NCBI RefSeq assembly: GCF_032854445.1
Contig: NC_088306.1
Location: forward strand, 20,183,764-20,247,763
Source of the DNA: Liolophura sinensis
Taxonomy: Eukaryota > Mollusca > Polyplacophora > Chitonida > Chitonidae
DNA length: 64,000 nt
Direction: 5' to 3'
In this document: positions 1 to 11,979 of the stretch, one piece after another
Position numbering within the stretch: position 1 is the stretch's first letter
Layout: every line of letters starts with the position of its first letter
Made by a program: the position numbers and the translations under genes
Notes under the pieces: generated by a model
The model's input: only the letters and a program-made list of their open reading frames with translations
The model's database searches: none
What the model was told of the DNA's origin: nothing

Positions 1-40
1 TTCACCATCTGTTTTCCTGTCACCCCAAAGTATAATATAC

Positions 41-204
41 CTGATCAAAACCATGCAGCAAATACTGGTCGCCATGGCAAATCTCATAGCCCACGATGTA
101 TATGGCATTGGGGAACAGATTCAGGTTGCCCACGTGATCCGAGTGACCATGCGTGCAGACGACAAAGGCAATCGTATCAGGTTTTACACCCGACTCCGTC
201 AACT
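41..204 (-). CDS. MBLAC1: MBLAC1-like coding exon 3 (HxHxDH metal-motif exon)
   Basis: This 164-nt exon encodes LTESGVKPDTIAFVV, CTHGHSDHVGNLNLFPNA and then IYIVGYEICHGDQYLLHGFD. The acceptor is ATTTATCAG|AG and the donor CAG|GTATAT. Joined to exon 2, the split codon reads Lys, giving ELILEKLTESG. It holds three zinc-ligand positions of the catalytic site. Confidence 0.85.
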
Positions 205-3200
205 CTGATAAATAAAGTGGAAAATACAGCCATGTACTGGCTCTGTTGGTTTTGTTTTTCAAAATTGCCATCCAAGAAAGAAGATTTTTTTCAAGGACTT
301 TCAAAGATAATTCAGTTCAAAGATCTGTCTATACAATTATTCGAATGACTGATAGATACTATTTCTGTTGCTTATATTACTTATCTGCCAGCTTAGAACA
401 GAGCACAAAATCTGACCTTGAAAATCTATTTACTTTCAAGGGCGTACCCCCGCCCCCCCCCCCCCCCTCCCAAATTTTTGCACTTTTGAACACTTTGTAA
501 ACCTTGTAACAAAACATAAATCAATTAACATAAGTGATGTTTCCTGGGACAGGATAGCTATTTCCAGTGTCATTACACTTGTAGTGCTGCCTCATTGAAC
601 AATGTGGCCAAAGACACTGCACATGTCATGTATCTTGATCATGTTCCATCAGAATGACACATATCCAACTAACTGTTAAGCAGAGTTAGCAATGTGCTTG
701 ACTACCAAGATTACCAAAACCATGGCCATTTAAAAGTTTTAAAGGATACTTAAATGTATGGTTTAAATTTATTTCTGATAACAATAAGAACAATAAAAAA
801 AGCCTTGCTTTTGGAATGAAAATAGTTTTGAACTACCGTCAGCCTGAAGCCTTAGCTGTCACTAGCCTGCAGTCATGACGTCAATGGTGAAAGCTATCAA
901 AATAAGACTGAATGAAGGAAGTGTGCGCATACTAATACCTCGGACATTTTTCTACAAATTCTCAGTCTCAGAATTTTGAGAAATTTTAAGGTCTTTATTT
1001 ATTCCAGAATTCATTTTTGGATATTTGACTCCATCCATGATGTCATCAATCTCTAGAAAGTCATTATTGCTATAAACAAACTTCACGTAATTAAAACGAC
1101 ATTCTCTTCTAAGAACCAAAAAATCTAAAGTTTGGATAATAAATTGAAGTTCAGTGTCAAAAAATTTTTATTTATTCTTTTTTTTCTTATTTCCTTTCAC
1201 TTCTATGATTCTGTTGATCATCAATCAACAATGAGGCCTACAGTCGTAGAATTTGTTATACATGTATGCTTTCATATCATAAAGTACCCATAGCATGTGG
1301 TTTATGAGTGATGAAATGCCCCATACTTCTACACAGAGCACCACATGATGTCATAATACCAGTATTCCATGAACTACTTGTAAGCCCTAAACAATGATAG
1401 TTAATAATGCATCCATATAAGAAATGAGAAAGGATCTACCTTAAAGACAATTCCTTCACCACACTCAAGAATTTATTTATTTATCTGATTGGTGTTCTAT
1501 GCCGCACTCAAGAATATGTCACTTTATAAGGACACCCGCCAGCATTTTGGTGGCAGGGAACTCAGAGCCCAGGGGAAATCAGTTCAAAGGAAAATGCACC
1601 TAAATGAGGAGTCAAAATCTGACAACAAATTCACCAAGAATCACGTCACATTCCACGTTTAGATGTTAATCATGACAATCACATTCCACATTTTTCAAAA
1701 CAAAAATGGCTGCCATCCAGAACATTCCACATGTCACAGTCGATTTTTAAGTAAGTCTGCCTAAACAAGGGATAAATAATTAAATAAATAAATAAATAAA
1801 TAATAGCTTTAATAGGCCAATGAAGGCACATCATACCTTCAACACATTTTGTTTTTCATGAATTTGATGATTAAATTCAAGCTTTTTAAGTATGTATGTT
1901 GAACCATGTCATTAATTCATCACAAAATAAAAATAACTTGACAAGTACGATGTAAAACTTGGTAACGTGTACTAAAATGGGTACTAAAAAGAAACTTTTT
2001 TTCTTTGAATCCAAAATTTTGAATTTCGCATGTCTCTAAAATATACAACGTGTATCCTCTTGTTCTAGGCAAAGTTACAACAACCACCATTCCTGTTTTG
2101 TTGCCTTGGATACCTGATCAAATTCGTGGATGTAGAATTGATCCCTGACACAGAGGTCAAACCCAACAATATGGATGCCCTTGGGAACAGATTGAGGTTG
2201 CCCACTTTGTCAACATGACCACTGGAGCAGACAACGTAACTAATCTGCTCTGGCGATATTTCATTCTGGAGCAACCCTGGCGATCACACAAACAAATATG
2301 TCAGACCCTATAACTTCAGAGATGATAGACTGGTCACCTAACTGAAGCAAATTAGTTTTATGTTGGCCTTCACCTTTTATATACAGGATATCTTGGGAAT
2401 ATATAGAGATGTACCATCAGTTTTTTCAAATATATTTTTGTACTCTTCTATATGCACAGTTACAAAACAGAGTATGTTTAGAACGTATTACTAGTAATGC
2501 CATAGGCCCAGAGATCTTGAAAAAATGCGTCAAGCTCGAATAAAACAAATGTTTTGCTGCACGGCTAGGTGCATATACTGTATGGCACAAGTTTGAAGAG
2601 TGAAGGATTTGTCACTACTATCCTTAGAACGCCCAGATCATACTGCAAGTGGATCTGAGCTTTGACTGGTTCCTGGGGCTGATGCCACAAATCCATTTCT
2701 AACTCAGGCCAAAATGTGAAGTACAATCTGAAAGTTTGCTTTGGCTTTAGAGATTAAAATTTTGTCCCCTCATCAATGTTGTCTTAAGACAAATGTGTCC
2801 ACATTTCAACTTGTACCAAAAACCATCATCACAGAGTTTTGAAATTTTGACATAAGTCATAAAGAGCTTTGTCAAATTGGCCCTAGATGCCACAAAAACT
2901 ATGTTACAAGAATAATTAAAAACACTCCTTCTAAAAAATGATCTAATATTGGAATTTCTTTAGTGAGGACATGTAAATGTATCAGTAATAAAAGTCTGAC
3001 ACCAAACAGCACCATCAAATAAATTACATTTCCAATAAAAAATTTATCAGGTGGGTATAACGAGAGAATATATATATATATTTGTCATATAAATATACAT
3101 GTGAAAATTTGGATATGTAATATGATTTATAATATGTACATTATATCCTGACAAAATAGCAAACAGGACTATCATCAAACCTTAAAACCTACTGAACCCT

Positions 3201-5961
3201 ACTGATCCATGTAATTTTCAAGTTCTTATGACTGTCCTTCATCTAACTGTCTCGTACCATGCACCTTTTGGACCATACTAGCTCATTTTCAGTTGATTTT
3301 AATCGAAACCTATTCCAACAAGAACCTAAACTCTTACACATTTATGACTCCAAATATTCAAAAGGACTTCATTCTTATTTTTTTAACTTTTTGGCCATCA
3401 TGTCTTAAATGAGCCAGAACCAAACTCCTCAATGTTAACTTAACCTTCCGTATTTCTACAACCTTTTCGCAAGGAGCTGAGACGAGCTCAGATTGCCGCA
3501 TGGCCTGCACGAACATAAAAGCCCCTGCCGTGAGAAGGGGGACCAACTTGACCCACTTTGCAGCAGAGCGTGCGATGGGTGGTGTAGGTACAGACTATAC
3601 TCATAGGGTTAAGACTTGCGGCGTAGGCCTCTATAAATATAACTGGTGTAATGCAAAGCTTTAAAACAGCACTGCTATCCAATTAGATACAAAATTTCAT
3701 GGAATTCCCCCAAATTCCCATCATGGTGTGCCGTAAATTAATCGGTAGTCGATTATGGTAACGACCATCAAACAAAGTTGAGTGCCTCAGTCAGGGGTTC
3801 AATACCAGTGAAATCGAGGTCAAACTTTCTACGCCAACATCTGTCTAACAGTGGTAAACTCGCTAACACCTTAAGGGAAGAGTGTATTTTTAACCACGCA
3901 ATTATTGCACAGTATTTTACGCAGTACTGAAGAATATTTTCACTCATATGACGGCGGCCAGCAGTCTTGCTGGTAAGCCATTGATAGCCCTCTAATACTC
4001 TCGTATACAGATGCAACCAAGAGAATACACGATTACTGTTATATTGAGAAATGAACACGGCAACCACCTGTTGTGTGTCATATTTTTGGACTGCATATTT
4101 CTGGTAAATATTATAAAGAATGGCCAATATTTGTCATCTACTTCCAACCCAGTCACTACGACACGGCTATGCTACCTGACTGACAGATGTTGTTGTAGTA
4201 CCAGGTCTCTCGGCACATGGGGGTTCACACGTCAGACCTCCTGCAGTGCAGGATGTGCTTCTTACGGGAGCAGGATTACCCCTAATTTCCTAAACTCCCT
4301 GTCATGGATTCAACCCTGATTTTTTCGTAAGTTTTACTGCCCGCTTCTTGCGAAAAGGTTGCGGAAATACTGGATATCTTCACCACTCAGTAAGCCATAA
4401 TGAACGAAGACCACCCAGTACACCACTTACTCTCCAGGATAAGCTCCCTGTCCCAAGGATTGCCAGTATCCACGATGATATTTTGAGGTCCTTTCAGCAA
4501 AGTGGATGAGCCACTGGCCTTCATCTGAGCTGTAAAGCACAATGATAACACGTAAATCGTTAACATGTAATATATCAACATATTCAGTGTCTACATGTAA
4601 CCTATTACATTTAGGCACCTACATGTAACATAGTAGGTGTTTTGAAGCAACATACACGTATTAGCATACTGGTTGTTTAAATGTAACATACTAACATATT
4701 ATGTTTTCATTTAACACATTTTTATTTTTCATTTCATATTAACATAGTAGATCTGCCAACAACCTGCTGATGGTCGTGGGTTTCCCCCAGGGTCTGCCCA
4801 GTTTTCTCCCACCATAATGCTGGCCGCCATCGTGTAAGTGAAATATTCTTAGGTATGGTGTAAAACACCAATCAAATAAATAAATAAATTAACATTGTAG
4901 AACATGTATGTGTCAAGTTTGGATAAAACATGTTTGTATAAAATATGCTGTGTTTCTATTAAACATACTACATTTCCATACAACATGTTACGTTGCCTAC
5001 AACATATTACATTTCCATACAACATGTTACGTTTGTTTACAACATATTACATTCCCATACGACACGTTACGTTTACTTACAACATATTACATTTCATTAC
5101 AACTCCCTTATAAACATATTTTAACAACCCGTTAAATTTCCATGTAACATACAATTCAACATACATACAATTATTCACTGGAGGTTTTCACTTATTTTAA
5201 TAGCGTAAGTCAGGTTCATGTGTAGACTAAAATCGAGTTCTAGCATAACAACTACCCCTCACCCAGAACCTGACAAATGTGCTGACTTACAGACACTAGC
5301 AAGAGTTGTAATCGAACCCAAAACATCATTGTTAAGACACTTTCTCGCTGCAAACTAGGCCAGTGCTTCAGCGGAGTGAACTAAGGTATTTAATGTAGGA
5401 AACAAGTCATAAGCCCTGGACTTGTCATAAGGGCAAAAATCCTGTTGATTTGATTGTTTTCATGCCATACTCATAAATTTTTCACACTCATAAAAACTAT
5501 GTCACTTTTATAGATGGTGGAAACCAATGTGCAGATGTGCCCATAGAAAACCACAGATATTTGGCGTGTTACTAATGAACTTTCCAACATGTGACATACT
5601 GCTATGCACTTGTGAAAGACAAGTGGTCCTCAGTGAAACGAACCTTACATTGTACACTAAGTAAACAACCTCAGTGTTGTATCCTTGGCCCCATAAGCTG
5701 TAGAGTCTGAGACATGCCAGGCAGCTAGGATGACTGCCAGAGACCATGGAGGCCGTGGGCAACACAGGTTTAGCCAGAGGGGTGTCTTTGAGACTCCTTA
5801 TTCTGACAAAATTAACATGGAGGAGATAAAGAGAAAATTGGAAATGAGTTCTAATTCGGGTTAAATCTATGGATTCGGCAATGCAACAACAAGTCAGACT
5901 TACAAGATGAAGCATCATCCATAGAGCTGTAGCCCTCCTTTAGGATGATGACCTCGTACAT
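41..5961 (-). CDS. MBLAC1: MBLAC1-like metallo-beta-lactamase-fold hydrolase, 5' part (3' end off the window)
   Basis: Three coding exons join in frame on the minus strand: 5904-5961, 4431-4529 and 41-204. The product starts MYEVIILKEGY and continues with VDTGNPWDRELILE, the conserved N-terminal part of the fold. It then has CTHGHSDHVGN, which contains the HxHxDH zinc-binding motif, followed by NLNLFPNA. This order and spacing match metallo-beta-lactamase domain-containing protein 1. Family knowledge: human MBLAC1 is reported as a nuclease in histone pre-mRNA 3' processing, and the worm homologue SWIP-10 acts in glia. Exon 41-204 ends at a GTATAT donor in phase 0, so at least one more exon with the remaining metal ligands lies outside the window. 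Intron phases are 1 and 1. The ATG at 5961 is chosen because it opens the conserved beta-strand start with no longer in-frame extension needed. Family assignment is firm; orthology needs the missing part. Confidence 0.85.
1470..1575 (-). repeat. tRNA-derived SINE fragment (family A), 3' part, old
   Basis: The plus strand reads TTTATTTATCTGATTGGTG then CCGCACTCAAGAATATG and CGCCAGCATTTTGGTGGCAG. This is the reverse complement of the SINE tail and body, with several substitutions. It lies between the two exon 3 copies of the MBLAC1-like gene. Confidence 0.7.
2114..2276 (-). pseudogene. Decayed duplicate of the MBLAC1-like HxHxDH exon
   Basis: Read on the minus strand, this encodes LLQNEISPEQISYVVCSSG then HVDKVGNLNLFP, colinear with the intact exon at 41-204. 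The metal motif THGHSDH has become SSGHVDK, losing the first and last histidines. A one-base frameshift follows LFP: the second half matches the intact exon (IHIVGFDLCVRDQFYIHEFD) only in another frame. The length is 163 nt, against 164 for the intact exon. Both splice sites survive (CGCCAG|GG acceptor, CAG|GTATCC donor). Inclusion would shift the reading frame, so it is either silent or a poison exon. Confidence 0.75.
2671..2890. mobile_element. MITE-like foldback element (GGGGCYGATTCCACAAAGCC family)
   Basis: The left end reads GGGGCTGATGCCACAAATCC. The right end, AGAGCTTTGTCAAATTGGCC, is its imperfect inverse. Related copies lie at about 19412-19617, 49597-49741 and 52148-52387. There is no coding potential, so it is probably a non-autonomous DNA transposon. 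Confidence 0.5.
3908..3968 (-). repeat. SINE family A fragment
   Basis: The plus strand contains TTTTACGCAGTACTGAAG and CATATGACGGCGGCCAGCA, a degenerate inverse of the SINE 3' body. Confidence 0.55.
4431..4529 (-). CDS. MBLAC1: MBLAC1-like coding exon 2
   Basis: This 99-nt exon encodes KASGSSTLLKGPQNI followed by IVDTGNPWDRELILE, the first core motif of the fold (VDTG). The acceptor is TTTACAG|CTCAG and the donor A|GTAAGT. It is phase 1 on both sides, so it can join either exon 3 copy in the correct phase. Confidence 0.85.
4755..4892 (+). repeat. SINE family A, 3' half
   Basis: Contains GATGGTCGTGGGTTTCCCCC, CCACCATAATGCTGGCCGCC, GTGAAATATTCTTAGGTATG and the AATAAATAAATAAATT tail. It lies in intron 1 of the MBLAC1-like gene. 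Confidence 0.75.
4900..5115. repeat. AT-rich imperfect tandem repeat
   Basis: Repeats of CATACAACATGTTACGTT alternate with ACAACATATTACATTTC. The two open plus-strand frames here are a by-product of the repeat. Confidence 0.6.
5904..5961 (-). CDS. MBLAC1: MBLAC1-like coding exon 1
   Basis: Encodes MYEVIILKEGYSSMDDASS plus one base of the next codon (58 nt). The donor is T|GTAAGT (plus-strand ACTTAC, 5898-5903), phase 1. It joins the acceptor at 4530 to give a serine codon. Confidence 0.8.
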
Positions 5962-8265
5962 GATGACTGACCGCAACCAAACTCACAACCTCGCAGCGTC
6001 AAACTACAGCCACAACCCAGTCTGCACGTTCATGTGTTGTAGCCTAGTTCTTTGTTTTATCGTGGGCCAAGGGCCTGCCGCTCTGGCGTAGCGTTCCAAA
6101 ATTACAAGTTAAGAGTCATCTGAAAGCAATAAAAATAAGTATTGGTTTAAATAGACGTCAGATGAATGAGTAAGAGGGCAAACTGACAAAGGTGATTATG
6201 CTACAGGCTTTAAACAGAGTAGTCCACAGCATCAAGGTTTGCACATAAATAAGTTTGGCCCAGGGGCATCTCACTGTCTTACTACGCGCTATTGTGACAA
6301 AAATAAATATGTGAGACAGAGAAAATTGCAAATGAGACAGCCTGATTTCAAATTCTGACTAAATCTATGGCCACGTGGCAGTGTTCTAGCATTCTGCAGA
6401 CAGTACAATCAAGGTCTATCATAGGTTTAAATGTACATATTTTAGTACATTATCATAAATTTTATTCTCAACCAAGGAGCCAATTCTAGCTCCTTTCAGC
6501 ATACTGGCTGGTTAAAAAAAGTGCTTTCAATAGTTTGTTTATATTCCACAGAAACTTATTTGATCCACCATGCAGGTTCTTCTCAAGGGGCAGGAGGTGG
6601 AGTTAAATAGGCTAATTACTGATTTTTGCAAATTACTCAAGCTTTATCAGCACTGCAAGGCACTGTAACTATAGCATCTGCAGAAAAGACATATTCTCAT
6701 CTATTATCATTCAAAAAGAGTTTTCCATGTAAAAGATTTTCATTTTTTTTATGGTAAAATCTTATTCAAGACCTATCTTGCCTACATTAAATTTACTTTG
6801 TTTACACCTCCAGTGTAGTTCCTCACGTGACCAAAGAGAGTGTCAATGTGTGGCTGAGAGCAACTATGACATTAACTTGTCATTGTCCATTCATGTAAAT
6901 TTGTACTAAAGCAGAAAGATAAAGCAATCTATGTACTAATGTATTCATGCACTGAAATTTAAAAAAGACGTAAATCTAATTATAATCCATACCCAATCCA
7001 TGCCATGAAAACAATCGAATGACAAGTGAGCCACAGTGGGGCGTCTTTAGCATTGCACGTGTACTAATAGGCAAGGGACGAGCCAATGACTTTATGGCCT
7101 ACATACACGATCAGGTCAATGACCTGTAAAATCAATACCGGCACATACCTGGGTCAACAATGGAAGTTTTGGTTATGTACCCAGTATTGTTTCCCTTCAA
7201 AACAGGATTTAGACATGTTTGGGAGTAGAAAACCAGCTACCAAGTATCCAGACAACGTCTTGCAAGCACTAGAATCTAATATGCCAAAAATAAATTAATA
7301 AATGCCCAAGACAACATCATATCAACTCGAACTTGGATGAGCTGAATTCGTGCTTCCAAAATTCCAAAAAGAAAGAGCGAAATATACCTACCAGCGTGTG
7401 CATTAAATGGTATTAGATGACACAGACCGAATCCCAGGTTATTACGTTAACTTTTATCAAAAATAAGTGTCGGAGGTTTCCTTCTGGTCGTGGAGATAGA
7501 ACAGTTCCCACCTCCGAGCTGGACCGAGGATTGGCCGAGGCAAGGTCCAACAACAACAAAGTAGACTGTGGAAAGTTCTGAGTGACGTCACAACATCCCC
7601 ATCAATGTCCAAAATGCTAGAAAATTCGGACTATGCATCATGTGATTTTGTTGTGAATATGTGAATCAAGAGCACTGGGGGTCTAGGTATTGAAAAATTA
7701 GTCTCAAAGAAAAACGAAAAGTTTAGACGTTAGCCTTTACAACGCAAAATTATCAACATTCAACATTATCAAGGGAGTTTATTAAAGACATCTTTCGAAA
7801 AGCGCCAATGCGTCAAAGTTGTCTCCCTTGGTAATAAAGCTTCTACGGTAACGTGTCATTGCTTAACTTGATTAAGAGGGCTCAAATTTAGCACCCACTT
7901 TTATTTCACTGTTGTCATCATCTCATTAAACAACGTTGCGACACTACATTTCGTTTTCATCACATTTTATAGATTTTGGACTTCCGGCAATATTCTTAAC
8001 TGGGTTTGGGTGTGTATTAATACAGTGTGAGCAGATCTGAACTACTCAGTGCATGTGGTCGTGTTTGTCAACATCCCCGATAAATAACCAAAGAAAAGCA
8101 TACGGAAGGGGCATATGTGTTTTGAAAACACCCAACAACAAAAAGCGTGTTGATTTTTCCCCTGTCACGCAAACATGCATTGCCCTAAACCACAGTGGCG
8201 TTACACTAAAAAAATGTCTGTTATATTTTACATAAAGTCTGTTATCCAAGTAATGCTAGAAAGTA
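5962..8265. other. Upstream region of the MBLAC1-like gene, no gene seen
   Basis: This is AT-rich DNA with only short scattered frames. I see no exon with recognisable protein similarity and no clear repeat. Promoter elements of the MBLAC1-like gene should lie here, but I could not pick out a convincing core promoter. Confidence 0.5.
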
Positions 8266-8269
8266 TTGT

Positions 8270-8465
8270 GCCACTGTAGTAGATTATTTTGTTAAATACA
8301 ACATGCATATTCTATTAATTCAACCTAAAGATTCTATTACACTAACAGGATGTTATGTTGAACATGATAAACTATTGTGTTGCAATAACAGATTACATTC
8401 TAGCAACAGTCAGGCAACAGACTTTCTGTTAAAATTAACAGATTTATTTTTTGAGTGTAGGAAGT
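8270..8465 (+). repeat. Interspersed repeat family C copy
   Basis: Matches 43489-43685 (inverted) along its length, and 30428-30560 and 35000-35110 in part. Shared blocks are AACATGATAAACTATTGTGT-like, TACATTCTAGCAACAGTCAG, GCAACAGACTTTCTGTTAAA and the end TTTTTTGAGTGTAGG. It is about 190 bp, non-coding and of unknown class. Confidence 0.6.
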
Positions 8466-8884
8466 TCATCGCTGAATCGACCTCAGCTTTAAGTCAGGGT
8501 AACTAGTCCAAGTGCACTGACTGTTGATTGATGTATATTTGGAAACGCCATAGGGCCTATTCATTGGTTACTCGACTTACAATATGGCGCATATAGCGGG
8601 TCTATGCCAAAACTTTCAACCAACAGTCGGTGTAGACCTGTTCGGACAAGGTAGCCTAACTGGTGAAGGGCGATATTTTTTTCCTGGGTCTGGCCGATTT
8701 TAAATACCTAAACCTGACTGCCGTGGTATTTGTGTATATGTGAAATATTCATGACTATACAACGTTACGCTATACAAGGAAAATGTCATCTTGGGAGACG
8801 GAAAGATACCATGCTGTTTTGATACAATTTTATGAGAATAGCCATGCGTATTGTTCTGAACTTGCAAGGAATGGCAAATTATTG

Positions 8885-9162
8885 TTTTTATCCCATTTCA
8901 CGGAATCAGTCAAATTCCTCTACGGATTCTGCACAGAATTGTTAAATTTCAGAAAGATGTCATTGATAAACTCTCTTTATGTTTTATTGTTATTCTTTTC
9001 TTTGTTTCTTTTTAATTTTTATTATGTTCTTTTTGTTTTTGTTGTTGTTTTGGGGGGAGTTTTTTTTCACCCCATTTCATGGAAACAGCCACATTCCTCT
9101 ACCGATTCTGCACGGAATGGCCAAGTCTGTTTTTACCCGATTTCACGGAAACAGTCATGAAA
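8885..9162. repeat. Degenerate three-copy repeat
   Basis: Related blocks at 8887-8943, 9067-9122 and 9137-9160 share CCATTTCACGGAA, CATTCCTCTACCGATTCTGC and GCACGGAATGG. A T-rich stretch separates the first two. The open frames across it are not gene-like. Confidence 0.5.
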
Positions 9163-9246
9163 TTGTGGGGCAATCAACAAACAAATGCATTATAATAAAT
9201 GGCATAATTTTGTTGTAATCCCATTTTATATCTAGCTCCAAAAGTG

Positions 9247-9290
9247 GGAGGTGGTGTGTGTGTGTGTGGGGGGGGGGGGGGTGTGTCAAT
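9247..9290. repeat. (TG)n/(G)n microsatellite
   Basis: A simple run of TG dinucleotides leading into poly-G. Confidence 0.85.
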
Positions 9291-9754
9291 TCTGGCTGGC
9301 TATGGACAGCCCACATTTATAGGCGCAATGTAAGTGGCTGCGTTATTGAACATGTAATGGAACACAGGTTCAAGTGAGATAGGCAAACGGCATATTCTAC
9401 AATATAATGTATTCACGTTATATCTATTATTGGCCCGCCTTATTTCACCACCAATCTCTAAATGCATGGCTGAAAGTATTTAAAAAATCTTACTTAATCT
9501 GGGGATATAAGGTATACAGATATATTATTTTTTTTTTTTGACAAAACTTTAGGGGTTTCAGTGCTTGGTGCTCGAATCTTTAGAATACTTACGGTAATTG
9601 TTGACCAATGTCCTGGAAATTGGAATGATGTTCTGGGTCTGTTCGGCTAATCACACAGAGACGATGTTATATACATATGTTGCCTCTGACACCAAACAAG
9701 TAGTCGCTTGGTTTTTTTCCGTCAGCCATGATGCAGAGGTGACATAACATGTTG

Positions 9755-9868
9755 CATGTTTACTTATTTCATTTGATTGGTGTTTACGCCGTTCTCAAGA
9801 ATATCTCACTTATACGACGGCGGCCAGCATTATGGTGGGAGGGAACCGGACAGAACCCGGATGAGGGG
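9755..9868 (-). repeat. SINE family A, 3' half
   Basis: The plus strand reads TTCATTTGATTGGTGTTTAC, GCCGTTCTCAAGAATATCTC and ACGACGGCGGCCAGCATTAT. It ends in a poly-G and (TATG)n microsatellite to about 9915. Confidence 0.75.
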
Positions 9869-10127
9869 GGGGGGGGGGGATTTGTAGGTATGTGTGTATG
9901 TATGTATGTATGTGTATATGCTTTGGGTTTTATCCTGGATCAGACAATATACTCCGCTTGTCACTGGACAACAACTTTCTCGTGGGGCAAAGTTATGTTC
10001 TCGAACCCTACAGATGTGACGTCAAATGTGTCTGCTGACTAGGTTATCTACCTTTGTTGGGGATCCAACGATGAGCACACATCGCTGAAGAGATTCACCT
10101 TAACATCGGTCTTCGCCGGATTAATGT

Positions 10128-10239
10128 GTTACATGGTCACCCAGTGATAGGATACGCAAATATATGGTGCCAATAATCTTCATACTGGGATTACTGACAG
10201 AATATATTTGCGTATCCTATCACTGAGTAGCCATGTAAC
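10128..10239. repeat. 37-bp inverted repeat with 38-nt loop
   Basis: Arms are 10128-10164 and 10203-10239. They match at 34 of 37 positions and share CAGTGATAGGATACGCAAAT. One of the three mismatches would be a G-U pair in RNA. Confidence 0.85.
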
Positions 10240-10324
10240 TAATATTATGTCGTGCTTGGCAAATTTTCAATCATAGGCCTATGTCGAAGTGCAGTCATTA
10301 GGTGTGTATAGATAAATTGTGTCT

Positions 10325-10425
10325 TCTTGCTGCAGGGTGAGTCCATGCCGCCAAAGTGCTGCCTCCATTGAAGTATCATGCCGAAGACACCAGACATCAA
10401 ACCCCCGCCATACAATGTTGTAACA
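10325..10425 (+). repeat. Interspersed repeat family B copy
   Basis: Contains GCTGCCTCCATTGAAGTATC and ATGCCGAAGACACCAGACAT. Other copies are near 585-640, 20527-20690, 48841-48990 and 49180-49312 (inverted). Confidence 0.6.
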
Positions 10426-10429
10426 AGTG

Positions 10430-10697
10430 TTTTATTTATTTATTTATTTATTTGATTGGTGTTTTACGCGGTAGTCAAGAATATTTCACTTATACGACGG
10501 CAGCCAGCATTATGGTAGGAGGGCACGGGGCAGAGTCCGGTGGAAACCTACGACCATCCACAGGTTGCTGCCAGACCTTTCCACGTACGGCTGGAGAGGA
10601 AGCCAGCATGAGCTGGACTTGAACTCACAGCGACCGCATTGGTGAGAGGCTCCTGGGTCATTACGCTGCGCTAGCGTGCTAAACAACTGAGCCATTC
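10430..10697 (-). repeat. SINE family A, near full length
   Basis: The complete inverse of the element: a TTTATTTATTT tail, ACTCAAGAATATTTCACTT-like body, CCTTTCCACGTACGGCTGG, B-box region GGACTTGAACTCACAGCGAC and A-box region to about 10693. It serves as a reference copy for the family. Confidence 0.85.
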
Positions 10698-11589
10698 AAT
10701 TCATTCCTTCAATCCCTCAATCAGTCAGTCATGTATTCAGTCATCACTCCATTTATTCATTTATTTTTTTCATTCATTCATTGACTGATATATTAGAACC
10801 AGTTCCGGATATATAGAACCCCTAGCACTTGACCGGTATCTACTATCCTGCCCTATATTCACGAAGAACAGTCCGACATATGGCCCTGGCTTTCCCCTTC
10901 CCCCAACGCCCCACCCACCAGTCATCTAGTGCACGTGGTATCTAGTTATCCATCCCGTAAGGCTCAGCAGTCGCATCTGTTTTTTTGACCCAGTTAGATT
11001 CGGGCTGTCAGTTACAGACCGCTCCCTGGCGCGCTCACCCCTTTTTCGCCCCTATCAGGTTTTACTGTGAAGCTAAGCCAACCTCCGAATCAGTGCCTCA
11101 CACTCAGTGCTGTTTGGATCTTTACACCCATTGACTGGCTGTTACGTACACTTTTTACTTCAGAACTGTTCGTAAAACCGTAAGTACTTTTTATGCCGTT
11201 TTTCTTCACTGGCTGTGATGTATGTTACACTTTTTAGCTAAGTTCTTGAAATTCCAAAGACTTAAAACTTTACCCCCTCCCCTCCCTCCTCTTCCCGAAG
11301 CATCACCTGTGAATATACTACAGGGTGGTGCTGGTACCCCACTTGGCGCTGAAGACACGGGTTGACTTAGCAGTTCTCACTAAGAGGGTGCTTGAGGTAT
11401 AGAGTGCTAAATATAACTACATGTGCCAAGACATTAGGCACTAATCCAAAATGTGGTTTTAAGGTCTGTGACCCACCCAGATGGTGGATGGAGCACGCGT
11501 CTTTGTGTATGTGGTTTTGTGTACATCCAGAAGTTTCAATGTACCACAGTACGCGTTACCCAGACTTAAAACAAAGGATAACATTCTTT

Positions 11590-11760
11590 TTGTAAGGTGG
11601 TATGAGTAACCCTTCATAACATATTGCATATGCCGAATACGCTTTTTTTTAGGGTGGTATGCGTAAGTTTTCATAACTTGAATGATGGCAGATAGGCCTA
11701 CCGTGCATGCGCTTTTGTAGCATGGTATGAGTAATTTTTTATAACTCAAACGATTGTATA
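11590..11760. repeat. Degenerate tandem repeat
   Basis: Three units of roughly 75 bp carry GGTATGAGTAA / GGTATGCGTAA and TTCATAAC. It lies directly before the 46-bp array. Confidence 0.5.
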
Positions 11761-11979
11761 TATACTGATTGTATTTGCTGTTATACCACATGATTGTCCA
11801 CCGACATATCGTTGCATACACATGTGTATCATTATGACGAAAACGACATGGAGTTGACACGAATGTGAATAGAATCGTTTCAGTAGTTCTAATTCCAAAA
11901 TGCCAAAAGTGAATTGTCCAAACAAAGTTAATTGTAAAACAAACCTGTTTTACAGACACTAGAGGTGACGTAAGACGTG

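Noticed and set aside
5508-5918. 136-codon minus-strand frame overlapping MBLAC1-like exon 1
   Set aside because: It uses a different frame from the conserved exon and crosses its splice donor.
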